Of a stretch of DNA of 18,007 nt, positions 1 to 14,058 are shown one piece after another. The first letter of the stretch is position 1; each line of letters begins with the position of its first letter. The position numbers and the translations under genes are program-made. Under the pieces are notes generated by a model. That model was not told the DNA's origin, did not search any database, and saw only the letters and a list, made by a program, of their open reading frames with translations. Source of the stretch: an uncultured Actinomycetes bacterium (GTDB lineage: Bacteria; Actinomycetota; Thermoleophilia; Gaiellales; F1-60-MAGs149); contig CAIQOY010000162.1 in NCBI GenBank assembly GCA_903873565.1, positions 1-18,007 of the forward strand. The letters run 5' to 3'.

Positions 1-573
1 GGCCAGGTCGACGCGCGTGCCCTCCGCGAGGTAGACGCGGGCGCCGGGCAGCTGCGCCAGCTCCGACGGCCCGACGGCGCCGCGGGCGATCTCGCTCGCC
101 CCCACCCCGCCCGGCGCGATCTGGCCCTTGCCGATCGCGTTCGGGGCGATCTTGCTGGCGCCGATCGAGCCGTTGGCGATGTCGATCGCCCGCACGGCGC
201 CCTGCGCGAGCTCCTCCGAGCCGACGGCGCCTGCGGCGATCTCGCTGCGGCCGACCGCCCCCGCGGCGATCTGGGCCGACCGCACGCTCCCGGGCGCAAG
301 CCCAGGCGCCGGGTAGCTGCCCGTCAGGACGCCGCCGGCGGGGATGCCCTTGAGGCCCCAGGGCGCGACCTGGCGCTTGGCGAAGGCCGTGTAGCGCAGG
401 GACCCCGCCTTGACCTTGGCGTTGGTGACGGCGCCGTCCTTGAGCTGGGCGGTGCCGATGGTGGCGCGCACGCGCTCCTCGGCGGCGGTGCCGAGCGCGG
501 GCAGGGCGGCGCCGACGGCCACCCCCAGGACGACGAGCGCCGCGATCGCGCGGCGCGGGACGGTGCGGGTCAT
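1..573 (-). CDS. Exported decapeptide-repeat protein, N-terminal part (cut by left edge)
   Basis: The visible 191 residues start at an ATG preceded by a GGAGG Shine-Dalgarno and run off the window. Residues 1-31 look like a signal peptide: a basic start (MTRTVPRR), a hydrophobic stretch at about 9-27, and an Ala-rich cleavage-type region. Two decapeptide-like units lie at residues 37-56 (the second being GAVTNAKVKA). Eight consecutive decapeptides fill residues 95-174, with consensus G-[AS]-[VI]-[GR]-x-[SAG]-x-[IL]-A-x. Such repeats usually form extended or beta-solenoid-like stalks in surface or fibre-type proteins. I know similar short tandem repeats from exported proteins of Solirubrobacterales, but I recognise no specific family and the function is unknown. 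The C-terminal domain, which would decide the role, lies outside the window. It is divergent from the selenoprotein gene. The reading frame is secure; a surface location is inferred from the signal-like N-terminus. Confidence 0.75.
   Translation of the reverse strand, partial: MTRTVPRRAIAALVVLGVAVGAALPALGTAAEERVRATIGTAQLKDGAVTNAKVKAGSLRYTAFAKRQVAPWGLKGIPAGGVLTGSYPAPGLAPGSVRSAQIAAGAVGRSEIAAGAVGSEELAQGAVRAIDIANGSIGASKIAPNAIGKGQIAPGGVGASEIARGAVGPSELAQLPGARVYLAEGTRVDLA
52..291 (-). repeat. Eight tandem 30-bp units encoding decapeptides
   Basis: Residues 95-174 of the exported protein divide without gaps into eight ten-residue units, for example GSVRSAQIAA, GAVGRSEIAA, GAVGSEELAQ, GSIGASKIAP and GAVGPSELAQ. 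Hydrophobic positions 3 and 8 and the small residues at 1 and 2 recur, while positions 5-7 and 10 vary. At DNA level the copies have diverged, so this is an old protein repeat rather than a fresh tandem duplication. Confidence 0.85.
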
Positions 574-602
574 GGTCTGCCTCCTCCCTCGGGGACCGGG
601 CG

Positions 603-631
603 ATTGTGGAGCGCGCCGGGCGGCCGTGCAA
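603..631 (-). promoter_or_regulatory. Sigma70-like promoter of the decapeptide-repeat gene
   Basis: On the minus strand, TTGCAC (631..626) and CACAAT (608..603) are separated by exactly 17 nt. A start near 596 would leave a leader of about 23 nt containing the GGAGG ribosome binding site. The match is partial (3/6 and 4/6 to the consensus), so this is a candidate only. Confidence 0.4.
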
Positions 632-639
632 GGGCGTGC

Positions 640-645
640 GATGAT
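640..645 (+). promoter_or_regulatory. Candidate -10 element for leaderless selenoprotein gene
   Basis: GATGAT ends 6 nt before the GTG start at 652, with no convincing Shine-Dalgarno in between. The same geometry (hexamer, 6 nt, start codon) is seen at 10028 (TAGCAT) and 17582 (TACCAT), which suggests leaderless transcription. No clear -35 is visible. Confidence 0.35.
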
Positions 646-651
646 CCGGCG

Positions 652-1170
652 GTGGAGTTCCCCGACCTGCCCCTCCCCCTCGCCGGCGGCGGCGTCCTCG
701 AGCGCGACGACCTGCTCGGGCGGCCCTGGGTCGTCTACCTCACGCGCCACCCCGGCTGACCGGTCTGCCAACGGCACCTCCGCCGTGTCGTGGAGGCCCG
801 GGAGGCGATCAGGGCGCGCGGCGGCGATCTCCTCGTCGTGATGCCCATCCCCGCCGCGCGCGCCGAGGCCTGGCGCCGCGGCCACGGGGCCCGCGACGTC
901 CTGGTCGCGGGCGATGCCGACCGCGACCTCTACCGCGCGCTCGGGGTCGGGCGCGGCTCGGCCCGTGCGCTCCTGCTCGACCCCGCCTCGTGGCGCGACG
1001 GCATCAGGGAGGCGGCGCGGCTCAGGCCCGCCTGGAAGGCGCGCGGCGACGACGGCTTCCAGCTCGGCGCGGACGTCCTGCTCGGCCCCGACGGCGACGT
1101 GCGCCTGCTCCACCGCGCGACGAGCGCGGCCGACCGGGTGCCGGTCGAGGAGCTGCTCGCGCGGCTGTGA
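652..1170 (+). CDS. AhpC/TSA-type peroxiredoxin-like selenoprotein (UxxC), in-frame TGA = Sec
   Basis: Reading from the GTG at 652 gives 172 residues if the TGA at 757-759 is read as selenocysteine (residue 36). The N-terminal part ends in LGRPWVVYLTRHPG, then Sec-P-V-C, then QRHLRR. This is the thioredoxin-fold beta-strand plus redox CxxC motif of the peroxiredoxin-like AhpC/TSA_2 (FAM213/PRXL2) family, with Sec in place of the first Cys and the resolving Cys at 39. Downstream, GDADRDLYRALG (about 87-98) and a GDDGFQLGADVLLGPDG segment (about 132-148) match the family's conserved C-terminal half. Homology therefore continues on both sides of the TGA in one frame, at the usual family length of about 170-190. 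The likely role is a cytoplasmic thiol/selenol oxidoreductase or peroxidase; the substrate is unknown. It converges on rpoC. A decayed gene is the alternative, but a single TGA exactly at the redox Cys argues against it. A conventional call would begin at GTG 790 and lose the active site. Confidence 0.85.
757..801 (+). promoter_or_regulatory. Candidate bacterial SECIS element with Sec TGA
   Basis: Directly after the TGA (757-759), bases 777-783 pair with 790-796, giving seven pairs including one G-U. The hexaloop at 784-789 (CGTGTC) has G as its second base. The loop starts 25 nt after the TGA, inside the 16-37 nt window known for bacterial SECIS hairpins read by SelB. A lower CCGG/CCGG helix (760-763 with 798-801) could close the structure over a large internal loop. 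Pairing was done by eye, without energy calculation. Confidence 0.6.
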
Positions 1171-1178
1171 CGACGCAC

Positions 1179-1208
1179 GGCCCCCGTCCCCGGGCGGGGA
1201 CGGGGGCC
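1179..1208. terminator. Bidirectional terminator between selenoprotein gene and rpoC
   Basis: A perfect 13-bp inverted repeat (1179-1191 with 1196-1208) has a 4-nt loop. It sits in the 48-bp gap between two convergent stop codons (1170 plus, 1219 minus). No clean T-tract follows on either strand, which is common in very GC-rich actinobacteria. Confidence 0.8.
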
Positions 1209-1218
1209 CGCGTCACGC

Positions 1219-6165
<4,947 letters not shown>

Positions 6166-6211
6166 GGTCTGTCTCCTTTGCGGGTGGGATGCCTGTCGTC
6201 GCCCGGGGCGC

Positions 6212-9835
<3,624 letters not shown>

Positions 9836-9904
9836 GGGCCCTCCTTGGGGCTCGAAGGTATGACGACGGACGCTCGGCGCGGGCAGGTCGGCGAGCGAAC
9901 GCGC

Positions 9905-9910
9905 ACCCTA
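9905..9910 (-). promoter_or_regulatory. Candidate rpoB -10 element (TAGGGT)
   Basis: TAGGGT on the minus strand, preceded by TGG (an extended -10 context), lies about 70 nt upstream of the rpoB GTG. Similar TAGGCT and TAGGAT hexamers lie about 80 nt before rpmG and rplK. No good -35 is visible at 16-18 nt. The 204-bp region 9836-10039 also contains the rpoB ribosome binding site (9840-9846) and the plus-strand promoter of the HTH gene; I see nothing else in it. Confidence 0.35.
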
Positions 9911-10027
9911 CCACAAGGATCCGCGGCCGTGCGTCACCCCTCCCGGGGCGGGGCCGTCGGATGCGCAGACGGTACCGCCGTATGCCCCCGGCGTCCACGC
10001 CGATCGCGTCATATCCCCAGAAAGGTG

Positions 10028-10033
10028 TAGCAT
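10028..10033 (+). promoter_or_regulatory. Candidate -10 element of the HTH-PIN cassette (leaderless)
   Basis: TAGCAT ends 6 nt before the GTG at 10040, and no Shine-Dalgarno lies in the interval. A start at or near the GTG would make the transcript leaderless. It is divergent from the rpoB promoter. Confidence 0.45.
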
Positions 10034-10039
10034 CTGGGC

Positions 10040-10297
10040 GTGCTCACGATCGCGGAGGCGGCGGCCCGCACGGGCCGCGGGCAGGAGACGGTGCGCCGCT
10101 GGGTGCGCCAGGGCCGGCTGGCCGCGCACCGCACGGGCGGGCGCCTGCTCGTGCACCCCGACGAGCTCGACGCGCTGGTGGCCCGCCCCGCCCTCGACCT
10201 GCCGCCCGGCTGGGCCCGCACCTCGTGGGGCGCCCGCCAGCCCGACTGGGTCGCGGAGCTGCGCCGCCAGCGCGGCGGCCGGCGGATCGGGGCCTGA
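10040..10297 (+). CDS. Excisionase-type HTH DNA-binding protein, probable antitoxin
   Basis: This 85-residue protein starts at the GTG at 10040, likely leaderless. Residues 1-40 form a MerR/excisionase-family winged helix-turn-helix (HTH_17 type): LTIAEAAARTGRGQETVRRWVRQGRL, then HRTGGRLLVHPDELDALV at about 30-47. The C-terminal tail (about 50-85, rich in Arg and Trp, including WARTSWGARQPDWVAELRRQ) has no recognised fold and is where a toxin-binding segment would be expected. The stop overlaps the start of the PIN gene (TGATG), so the two are translationally coupled. By family precedent the protein would bind its own promoter and neutralise the PIN partner. The HTH is well supported; the antitoxin role is inferred from the pairing. 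Confidence 0.75.
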   Translation: MLTIAEAAARTGRGQETVRRWVRQGRLAAHRTGGRLLVHPDELDALVARPALDLPPGWARTSWGARQPDWVAELRRQRGGRRIGA

Positions 10298-10683
10298 TGC
10301 TGGTCGTCGACCCCACCGTCGTGCTGCCGATCCTCGCCGCCGGCACGCCCTGGGCGGGCGCCGGCGACGACGACCTCGTCGCCCCGCCGCTTCTGTGGTC
10401 CGAGTGCCGCTCGCTCCTGCACGACCTCGCCCGCCGCGGGGTCCTCCCCGCCCCCGAGGCCCGCCGCCTGCGCCGGGCCCTGGACCGCGCCCCGATCACC
10501 GAGCTCGGCCACCCCCAGCTCGGGGAGGAGGCCTGGCGGATGGCCGACCTGCTCAACCACCCACGCACGGAGGCCGCCGAGTACGTGGCCCTCGCGCGGC
10601 TGACGGGCGCGCCCCTGGCCACGCTCGACCGCGACCTCGCCGAGCGCGCCGCCGTGGCCTGCCGCGTGCAGCCGCCGGGCTAG
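10297..10683 (+). CDS. PIN-domain protein, VapC-like putative toxin
   Basis: This 128-residue protein starts at an ATG that overlaps the upstream stop by one base (TGATG). It begins MLVVDPTVVLPILAAG, giving the first PIN aspartate at D5. WSECRSLLHDLARRG supplies the second acid, E36. TEAAEYVALARLTGAPLATLDRDLAERA (91-118) is the typical PIN C-terminal block, with D111. In most VapC proteins this block reads YDAEYVALA; here the catalytic Asp position is Ala93, with Glu92 next to it, so catalysis may be altered. VapC proteins are Mg-dependent endoribonucleases acting on tRNA or rRNA. The gene is paired with the HTH protein and converges on rplL. Family assignment is good; activity is uncertain. 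Confidence 0.8.
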   Translation: MLVVDPTVVLPILAAGTPWAGAGDDDLVAPPLLWSECRSLLHDLARRGVLPAPEARRLRRALDRAPITELGHPQLGEEAWRMADLLNHPRTEAAEYVALARLTGAPLATLDRDLAERAAVACRVQPPG

Positions 10684-10751
10684 CCCGCGCGCGGTCGGCG
10701 GCCGCGGTGGACGGCGCCGACCCGCCGGGCCCCGGACGGCCCTGAGAACGA

Positions 10752-10783
10752 CGAAGGGCCCCGGGTCGCCCCGGGGCCCTTCG
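10752..10783. terminator. Bidirectional terminator between rplL and the PIN gene
   Basis: A perfect 14-bp inverted repeat (10752-10765 with 10770-10783) has a 4-nt loop. It lies 38 bp past the rplL stop on the minus strand and 68 bp past the PIN stop on the plus strand. The minus strand continues with TCGTTCTC, a modest T-rich run. This would separate rplJL transcription from rpoBC. Confidence 0.85.
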
Positions 10784-10821
10784 CATGGGCGCGGCGGGCC
10801 GGAGCCCGCGACGAGGTGCGG

Positions 10822-11208
10822 CTAGCGCAGCTCGACGGTCGCGCCGGCCTCCTCGAGCTCCGCCTTGATCTTCTGGGCGTCCTCGGCGGGCACGCCCTCC
10901 TTGACCATGGACGGGGCGCCGTCGGCGATGTCCTTGGCCTCCTTGAGGCCCAGGCCGGTCGCCGAGCGGATCACCTTGATCACGGGGATCTTCTGCGAGC
11001 CGGCATCGGCGAGGAAGACGTCGAAGGACGACTTCTCCTCGGCCGCGCCGCCGGCGTCGCCGCCGCCGCCCGCCGCCGGGGCCGCGACCGCGACCGCGGC
11101 CGCCGCCGAGACGCCGAACTCCTCCTCGAGCGCCTTGACGAGGTTCGACAGGTCCATGACGGACATGCCCTTGATCTCCTCGATCATCTGATCGGTGGTC
11201 ATAGCCAT
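10822..11208 (-). CDS. rplL: 50S ribosomal protein L7/L12
   Basis: This is the stalk protein that recruits translation GTPases, 128 residues. The N-terminal dimerisation and L10-binding helices are at about 1-35 (MIEEIKGMSVMDLSNLVKALEEEFGV). An Ala/Gly-rich flexible hinge follows at about 36-56. The C-terminal factor-binding domain contains IKVIRSATGLGLKEAKDIADGAP. The ATG at 11208 is chosen because AAGGAG lies 9 nt upstream; a second ATG two codons in (11202) is further from it. The gene follows rplJ after 42 bp and is the last gene before the terminator at 10752-10783, unlike the common arrangement in which rpoB follows directly. Confidence 0.98.
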   Translation of the reverse strand: MAMTTDQMIEEIKGMSVMDLSNLVKALEEEFGVSAAAAVAVAAPAAGGGGDAGGAAEEKSSFDVFLADAGSQKIPVIKVIRSATGLGLKEAKDIADGAPSMVKEGVPAEDAQKIKAELEEAGATVELR

Positions 11209-11250
11209 GACCTCTGACTCCTTGTGTTCGTGTGGGTTGGTCGGCCCCGC

Positions 11251-11775
11251 CTAGGCGGCGGCGGCCTTCTGCTTCTCGATCTGGTCCAGCGCGACCACGA
11301 GGCCGCGCGGGATCTGGGACATGACGCTCGCGAGGCCCTGGATCGGCCCGTTGAGCGCGACGACGAGCTGCGCGTGCAGCTGCTCGCGCGACGGCAGCGA
11401 GGCCAGCGTCTTGACGCCCTGGGCGTCGAAGACCTCGCCGTCGATGATGCCGCCCTTGATCTGCAGGACGTCGGTCTCCTTCGCCGCCTTGGCCAGGGCC
11501 TTGGCGACGGCGGAGGCGTCGTCCTTGCAGAACGCGATCGCCGTGGGGCCGGACAGGAACTCGAGGAGCCCCTCCTTGCCCGCACGCTGCGCCGCGATCC
11601 GGGTCAGCGTGTTCTTCGTCACGTACAGCTCCGCGCCCAGCGGGCGCAGCTCGCGGCGGATCGCGGCGAGCTGCGACACGCCGAGACCGCGGTAGTCGGT
11701 GACGATCATGGAGGCCGCGTCGTTGAGCTCGCGCTCGAGCTCGACGATGACCTCCTCCTTTCGCTCCTTCAGCAT
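11251..11775 (-). CDS. rplJ: 50S ribosomal protein L10
   Basis: This is the base of the L7/L12 stalk, 174 residues, of normal family length. It begins MLKERKEEVIVELERELNDA and contains the conserved VTDYRGLGVSQLAAIRRELR (about 25-44) and LYVTKNTLTRIAA (about 50-62) segments of the rRNA-binding domain. The C-terminal helix (about 145-174, ending EKQKAAAA) is the L7/L12-binding spine. The start at 11775 is decided by a ten-base Shine-Dalgarno (AAAGGAGGTG, 11783-11792) 7 nt upstream, fully complementary to the 16S 3' end. In other bacteria the L10-L12 complex represses its own mRNA through the leader; a 172-nt leader with hairpins is present here. Confidence 0.98.
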   Translation of the reverse strand: MLKERKEEVIVELERELNDAASMIVTDYRGLGVSQLAAIRRELRPLGAELYVTKNTLTRIAAQRAGKEGLLEFLSGPTAIAFCKDDASAVAKALAKAAKETDVLQIKGGIIDGEVFDAQGVKTLASLPSREQLHAQLVVALNGPIQGLASVMSQIPRGLVVALDQIEKQKAAAA

Positions 11776-11947
11776 GCAGTACCACCTCCTTTCCGTCGCG
11801 TGCCCGCCGGTGACGGCGGGCACGGGACGGCGGGCCGGTGGGCCTGCCCTCCGCGTCCACCGCCTGCGCCGGGCCTACCCGCCCCGAGGGGCGGCGCCGG
11901 CGGTCTGAGGCGTCGGGTACGCGAGTGATGGAGGAGACGAATCGCCG
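11776..11947 (-). promoter_or_regulatory. rplJ leader with two strong hairpins (possible L10 leader)
   Basis: This 172-nt region between rplA and rplJ contains two perfect inverted repeats. One is a 7-bp repeat at 11879-11885/11888-11894. The other is a 10-bp stem with a 4-nt loop at 11800-11809/11814-11823, ending 7 nt before the ten-base Shine-Dalgarno. The position matches the autoregulatory L10 leader known in many bacteria. I did not identify the kink-turn that would bind L10, so one hairpin may simply be an attenuator or a terminator for rplA. A TAGGCC element at 11872-11877 is a weak -10 candidate. Confidence 0.4.
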
Positions 11948-12658
11948 TTAGGCGGACGCCTCCTCGAGCACGTCGCGCGTGCGCGACGGGTCGATCTTGA
12001 TGCCCGGCCCCATGGTGGAGCTGAGCACGACGGACTTGATGTAGCGGCCCTTGGCGGAGGCCGGCTTGGCGCGGAGGATCTCCTCCAGCACGGTGGCGTA
12101 GTTCTCGCCGAGGGCCTCGGCGCCGAACGACTTCTTGCCGAGCGGCACGTGCACGATGCCCGTGCGGTCGGTGCGGTACTCGATCTTGCCGCTCTTGATG
12201 TCCTCGACGGCCTTCTTGATGTCCATCGTGACGGTGCCGGTCTTCGGGTTCGGCATCTTGCCGGAGGGGCCGAGGACGCGGCCGAGCTTGCCGACGGTGA
12301 CCATCATGTCGGGCGTCGCCACGGTGACGTCGAAGTCGTCGAAGCCGTCGAGGATGCGCTGGGCGAGGTCCTCGCCGCCGACCACGTCGGCGCCGGCGGC
12401 CTCGGCCTCGGCGGCCTTCTCGCCCTGGGCGAAGACGGCCACCTTGGCGTTCGAGCCGGTGCCGTGCGGCAGCATCACGGTGCCGCGCAGCTGCTCCTCG
12501 GCGTGGCGGACGTTGATGCCGAGGCGGAAGTGCACCTCGACCGTCTCGTCGAACTTGGCGTCCGGCGTCTCCTTGAGCAGGCGCACGGCCTCCATCGGCA
12601 GGTACAGGCGCTCGCGGTCGACCATCCCGCGCGCCGAGGTCAGGCGCTTGCCGCTCAC
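11948..12658 (-). CDS. rplA: 50S ribosomal protein L1
   Basis: This is the L1-stalk protein that binds 23S rRNA and assists release of deacylated tRNA, 236 residues. The GTG at 12658 overlaps the rplK stop (GTGA, 4 bp). It is supported by a GGAGGTGGAG Shine-Dalgarno within the end of rplK and gives the usual L1 length. Conserved segments are LYLPMEAVRLLKE near the N-terminus, RGTVMLPHGTG (about 60-70), the VGKLGRVLGPSGKMPNPKTGTV segment (about 125-146), and KPASAKGRYIKSVVLSSTMGPG near the end. The overlap implies translational coupling with L11. In other bacteria L1 represses the rplKA mRNA. Confidence 0.97.
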   Translation of the reverse strand: MSGKRLTSARGMVDRERLYLPMEAVRLLKETPDAKFDETVEVHFRLGINVRHAEEQLRGTVMLPHGTGSNAKVAVFAQGEKAAEAEAAGADVVGGEDLAQRILDGFDDFDVTVATPDMMVTVGKLGRVLGPSGKMPNPKTGTVTMDIKKAVEDIKSGKIEYRTDRTGIVHVPLGKKSFGAEALGENYATVLEEILRAKPASAKGRYIKSVVLSSTMGPGIKIDPSRTRDVLEEASA

Positions 12659-13083
12659 TGCTCCACCTCCACGCCCATCGAGCGGGCGGTGCCCGCCACG
12701 ATCAGCATCGCGGCGTCGATGTCGTTCGCGTTCAGGTCGGGCAGCTTCGTCTCCGCGATGGAGCGCAGCTGGTCCTTCGACAGCGTGCCGACCTTGTCGC
12801 GGTGCGGCACGGCCGACCCGCTCTTCAGGCGCAGCGCCTCCTTGATCAGCACGGCCGCCGGCGGCGTCTTCGTGATGAACGTGAAGGAGCGGTCCTCGTA
12901 GACCGAGATCTCGACCGGGATGATGCGGCCGGCCTGCTCGCTCTGCGTGTCGGCGTTGAACGCCTTGCAGAAGTCCATGATGTTGACCCCGTGCTGGCCG
13001 AGGGCCGGGCCGACGGGCGGCGCGGGATTCGCCTGGCCGGCGGGGATCTGCAGCTTGATGATGGTGACGACCTTGCCGGCCAT
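12655..13083 (-). CDS. rplK: 50S ribosomal protein L11
   Basis: This is a component of the GTPase-associated centre, 142 residues. The start is the ATG at 13083, giving MAGKVVTIIKLQIPAG; GGAAGGAAG precedes it closely, and an in-frame ATG seven codons upstream lacks both a ribosome binding site and conservation. The N-terminal domain (about 1-70, with PPVGPALGQHGVNIMDFCKAF) is the thiostrepton- and factor-facing part. The C-terminal rRNA-binding domain carries the DLNANDIDAAMLIVAGTARSMG segment (about 114-136). It forms a two-gene unit with rplA and is separated from nusG by 92 bp that hold a candidate promoter (13162-13167). Confidence 0.98.
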   Translation of the reverse strand: MAGKVVTIIKLQIPAGQANPAPPVGPALGQHGVNIMDFCKAFNADTQSEQAGRIIPVEISVYEDRSFTFITKTPPAAVLIKEALRLKSGSAVPHRDKVGTLSKDQLRSIAETKLPDLNANDIDAAMLIVAGTARSMGVEVEQ

Positions 13084-13106
13084 CGCTTCCTTCCTGTGGT
13101 GCAAGC

Positions 13107-13123
13107 GCCGGGGGTCGCCCGGC
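13107..13123 (-). other. Small hairpin in the rplK leader
   Basis: GCCGGG (13107-13112) pairs with CCCGGC (13118-13123) around a 5-nt loop, 23 nt upstream of the rplK start. This could be part of an L1-type regulatory leader or chance pairing in GC-rich DNA. Confidence 0.3.
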
Positions 13124-13161
13124 TCCCACGTAGACCGCCCGCGCGCTCGCGGACGGGGCGC

Positions 13162-13167
13162 ATCCTA
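13162..13167 (-). promoter_or_regulatory. Candidate rplK-rplA -10 element (TAGGAT)
   Basis: TAGGAT lies on the minus strand 9 bp past the nusG stop and about 80 nt upstream of rplK. It resembles the TAGGCT before rpmG and the TAGGGT before rpoB. No convincing -35 is visible. Confidence 0.35.
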
Positions 13168-13175
13168 GGACAGGA

Positions 13176-13718
13176 TCAGTCCAGGCGCTTCACATCGCCG
13201 AAGCCGAGCTCGACCGGCACCTGGCGCTCGAAGATCGAGACGTGCACCTTGAGCTTGCCCGACTCCGTGTTGATCTCGATGATCTCGCCGTCGAAGTCCG
13301 CGAGCGGGCCCGACGTGACCTTGACCATCTGCCCGAGCTGGAACTCGGCGACCTGCTTCGGCTTGGCCTCGGCGGCCTCGACCTTGAGCAGCTTGTCGAC
13401 CTCGGGCTGGCTGAGCGGCACGAGGGTCATCTCCTCGCGCTTGCCCTGCGCGCCGACGAAGCCGGTCACGCCCGGGGTGTTGCGCACGAGGCTGATCGCC
13501 TCGGGCGTCGCGTCCATCTGCACGAGCACGTAGCCCGGCATGACGCGCGTCTCCTTCTCGACCTTCTTGCCGTCGCGGGTCTCGACGGTCTGCTCGGTCG
13601 GGACCACGATGCGGCGCACCTGGTCGCCGCCCGTCTGGGTGCGGCGGCGCTGCTCCAGGTTGCGGCGGACCTTGTCCTCGTGGCCCGAGTAGGTGTGGAT
13701 GGCGTACCAGCGGAACAT
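13176..13718 (-). CDS. nusG: Transcription termination/antitermination factor NusG
   Basis: NusG binds the RNA polymerase clamp to control pausing and couples transcription to Rho or the ribosome. It has 180 residues. The NGN domain is at about 1-105: FRWYAIHTYSGHEDKVRRNLEQR at the start, RVMPGYVLVQMD at about 58-69, and RNTPGVTGFVG at about 79-89. A linker follows at about 106-125. The KOW domain (about 128-180) contains VKVTSGPLADFDGEIIEI. Unlike many actinobacterial NusG proteins it lacks a long acidic N-terminal extension. GAGGT lies 8 nt before the ATG. The gene starts 18 bp after the secE stop and is probably co-transcribed with rpmG and secE. Confidence 0.97.
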   Translation of the reverse strand: MFRWYAIHTYSGHEDKVRRNLEQRRRTQTGGDQVRRIVVPTEQTVETRDGKKVEKETRVMPGYVLVQMDATPEAISLVRNTPGVTGFVGAQGKREEMTLVPLSQPEVDKLLKVEAAEAKPKQVAEFQLGQMVKVTSGPLADFDGEIIEINTESGKLKVHVSIFERQVPVELGFGDVKRLD

Positions 13719-13736
13719 GCGGGGTTACCTCGCTCC

Positions 13737-14054
13737 TTATCCGGCCTGCTGGTTGATCAGCCAGCCGGCGACGCGGGAGAACACGGTGTCGAGCCCGTAC
13801 AGGTAGAGCCCGACGACGAAGCAGGTGATGATGACGACGGCCGTGGCCTGCACGAGCTGCGGCCGATCGGGCCACTGCACGCGCTTGAGCTCGGCCCAGC
13901 ACTCGCGGATGAAGCCGGTCAGGCCCGAGCGGTCCGACGGGGCGCCGGACTGGCTCTTGGTCGGGCGCGCGCGCTGCGCGCGCTCGCGGGCGCGGCGCTC
14001 CTTGCGCTCCTGCCGCGACTCCTTGCGCGGCGCGTTGTCCGGCTCGTCGGCCAC
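13737..14054 (-). CDS. secE: Preprotein translocase subunit SecE
   Basis: This is the essential small membrane subunit of SecYEG, 105 residues. A long basic and charged N-terminal extension (about 1-42) precedes the conserved amphipathic segment WAELKRVQWP (53-62) and a single transmembrane helix (about 69-88, AVVIITCFVVGLYLYG). The one-TM form with an N-terminal extension is usual in actinobacteria. The start is a GTG only 4 bp after the rpmG stop; a weak GGGAGA lies 12 nt upstream inside rpmG, so translation is likely coupled. It is followed by nusG, as in most bacteria. Confidence 0.93.
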   Translation of the reverse strand: MADEPDNAPRKESRQERKERRARERAQRARPTKSQSGAPSDRSGLTGFIRECWAELKRVQWPDRPQLVQATAVVIITCFVVGLYLYGLDTVFSRVAGWLINQQAG

Positions 14055-14058
14055 GGGT

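Noticed and set aside
771..786. Alternative SECIS hairpin with a 5-bp ACGGC/GCCGT stem
   Set aside because: Its loop (ACCTCC) has no G and the stem is shorter. The 777-796 hairpin fits SECIS rules better. The two are mutually exclusive.
790..1170. Start of the redox gene at GTG 790 as a normal short gene
   Set aside because: It has no Shine-Dalgarno and would begin in the middle of a thioredoxin fold without the active site. The frame upstream of the TGA is clearly part of the same protein.
12659..13129. Extended N-terminus for rplA through an upstream open frame
   Set aside because: It would overlap nearly all of rplK. The GTG at 12658 has a strong Shine-Dalgarno and gives the normal L1 length.
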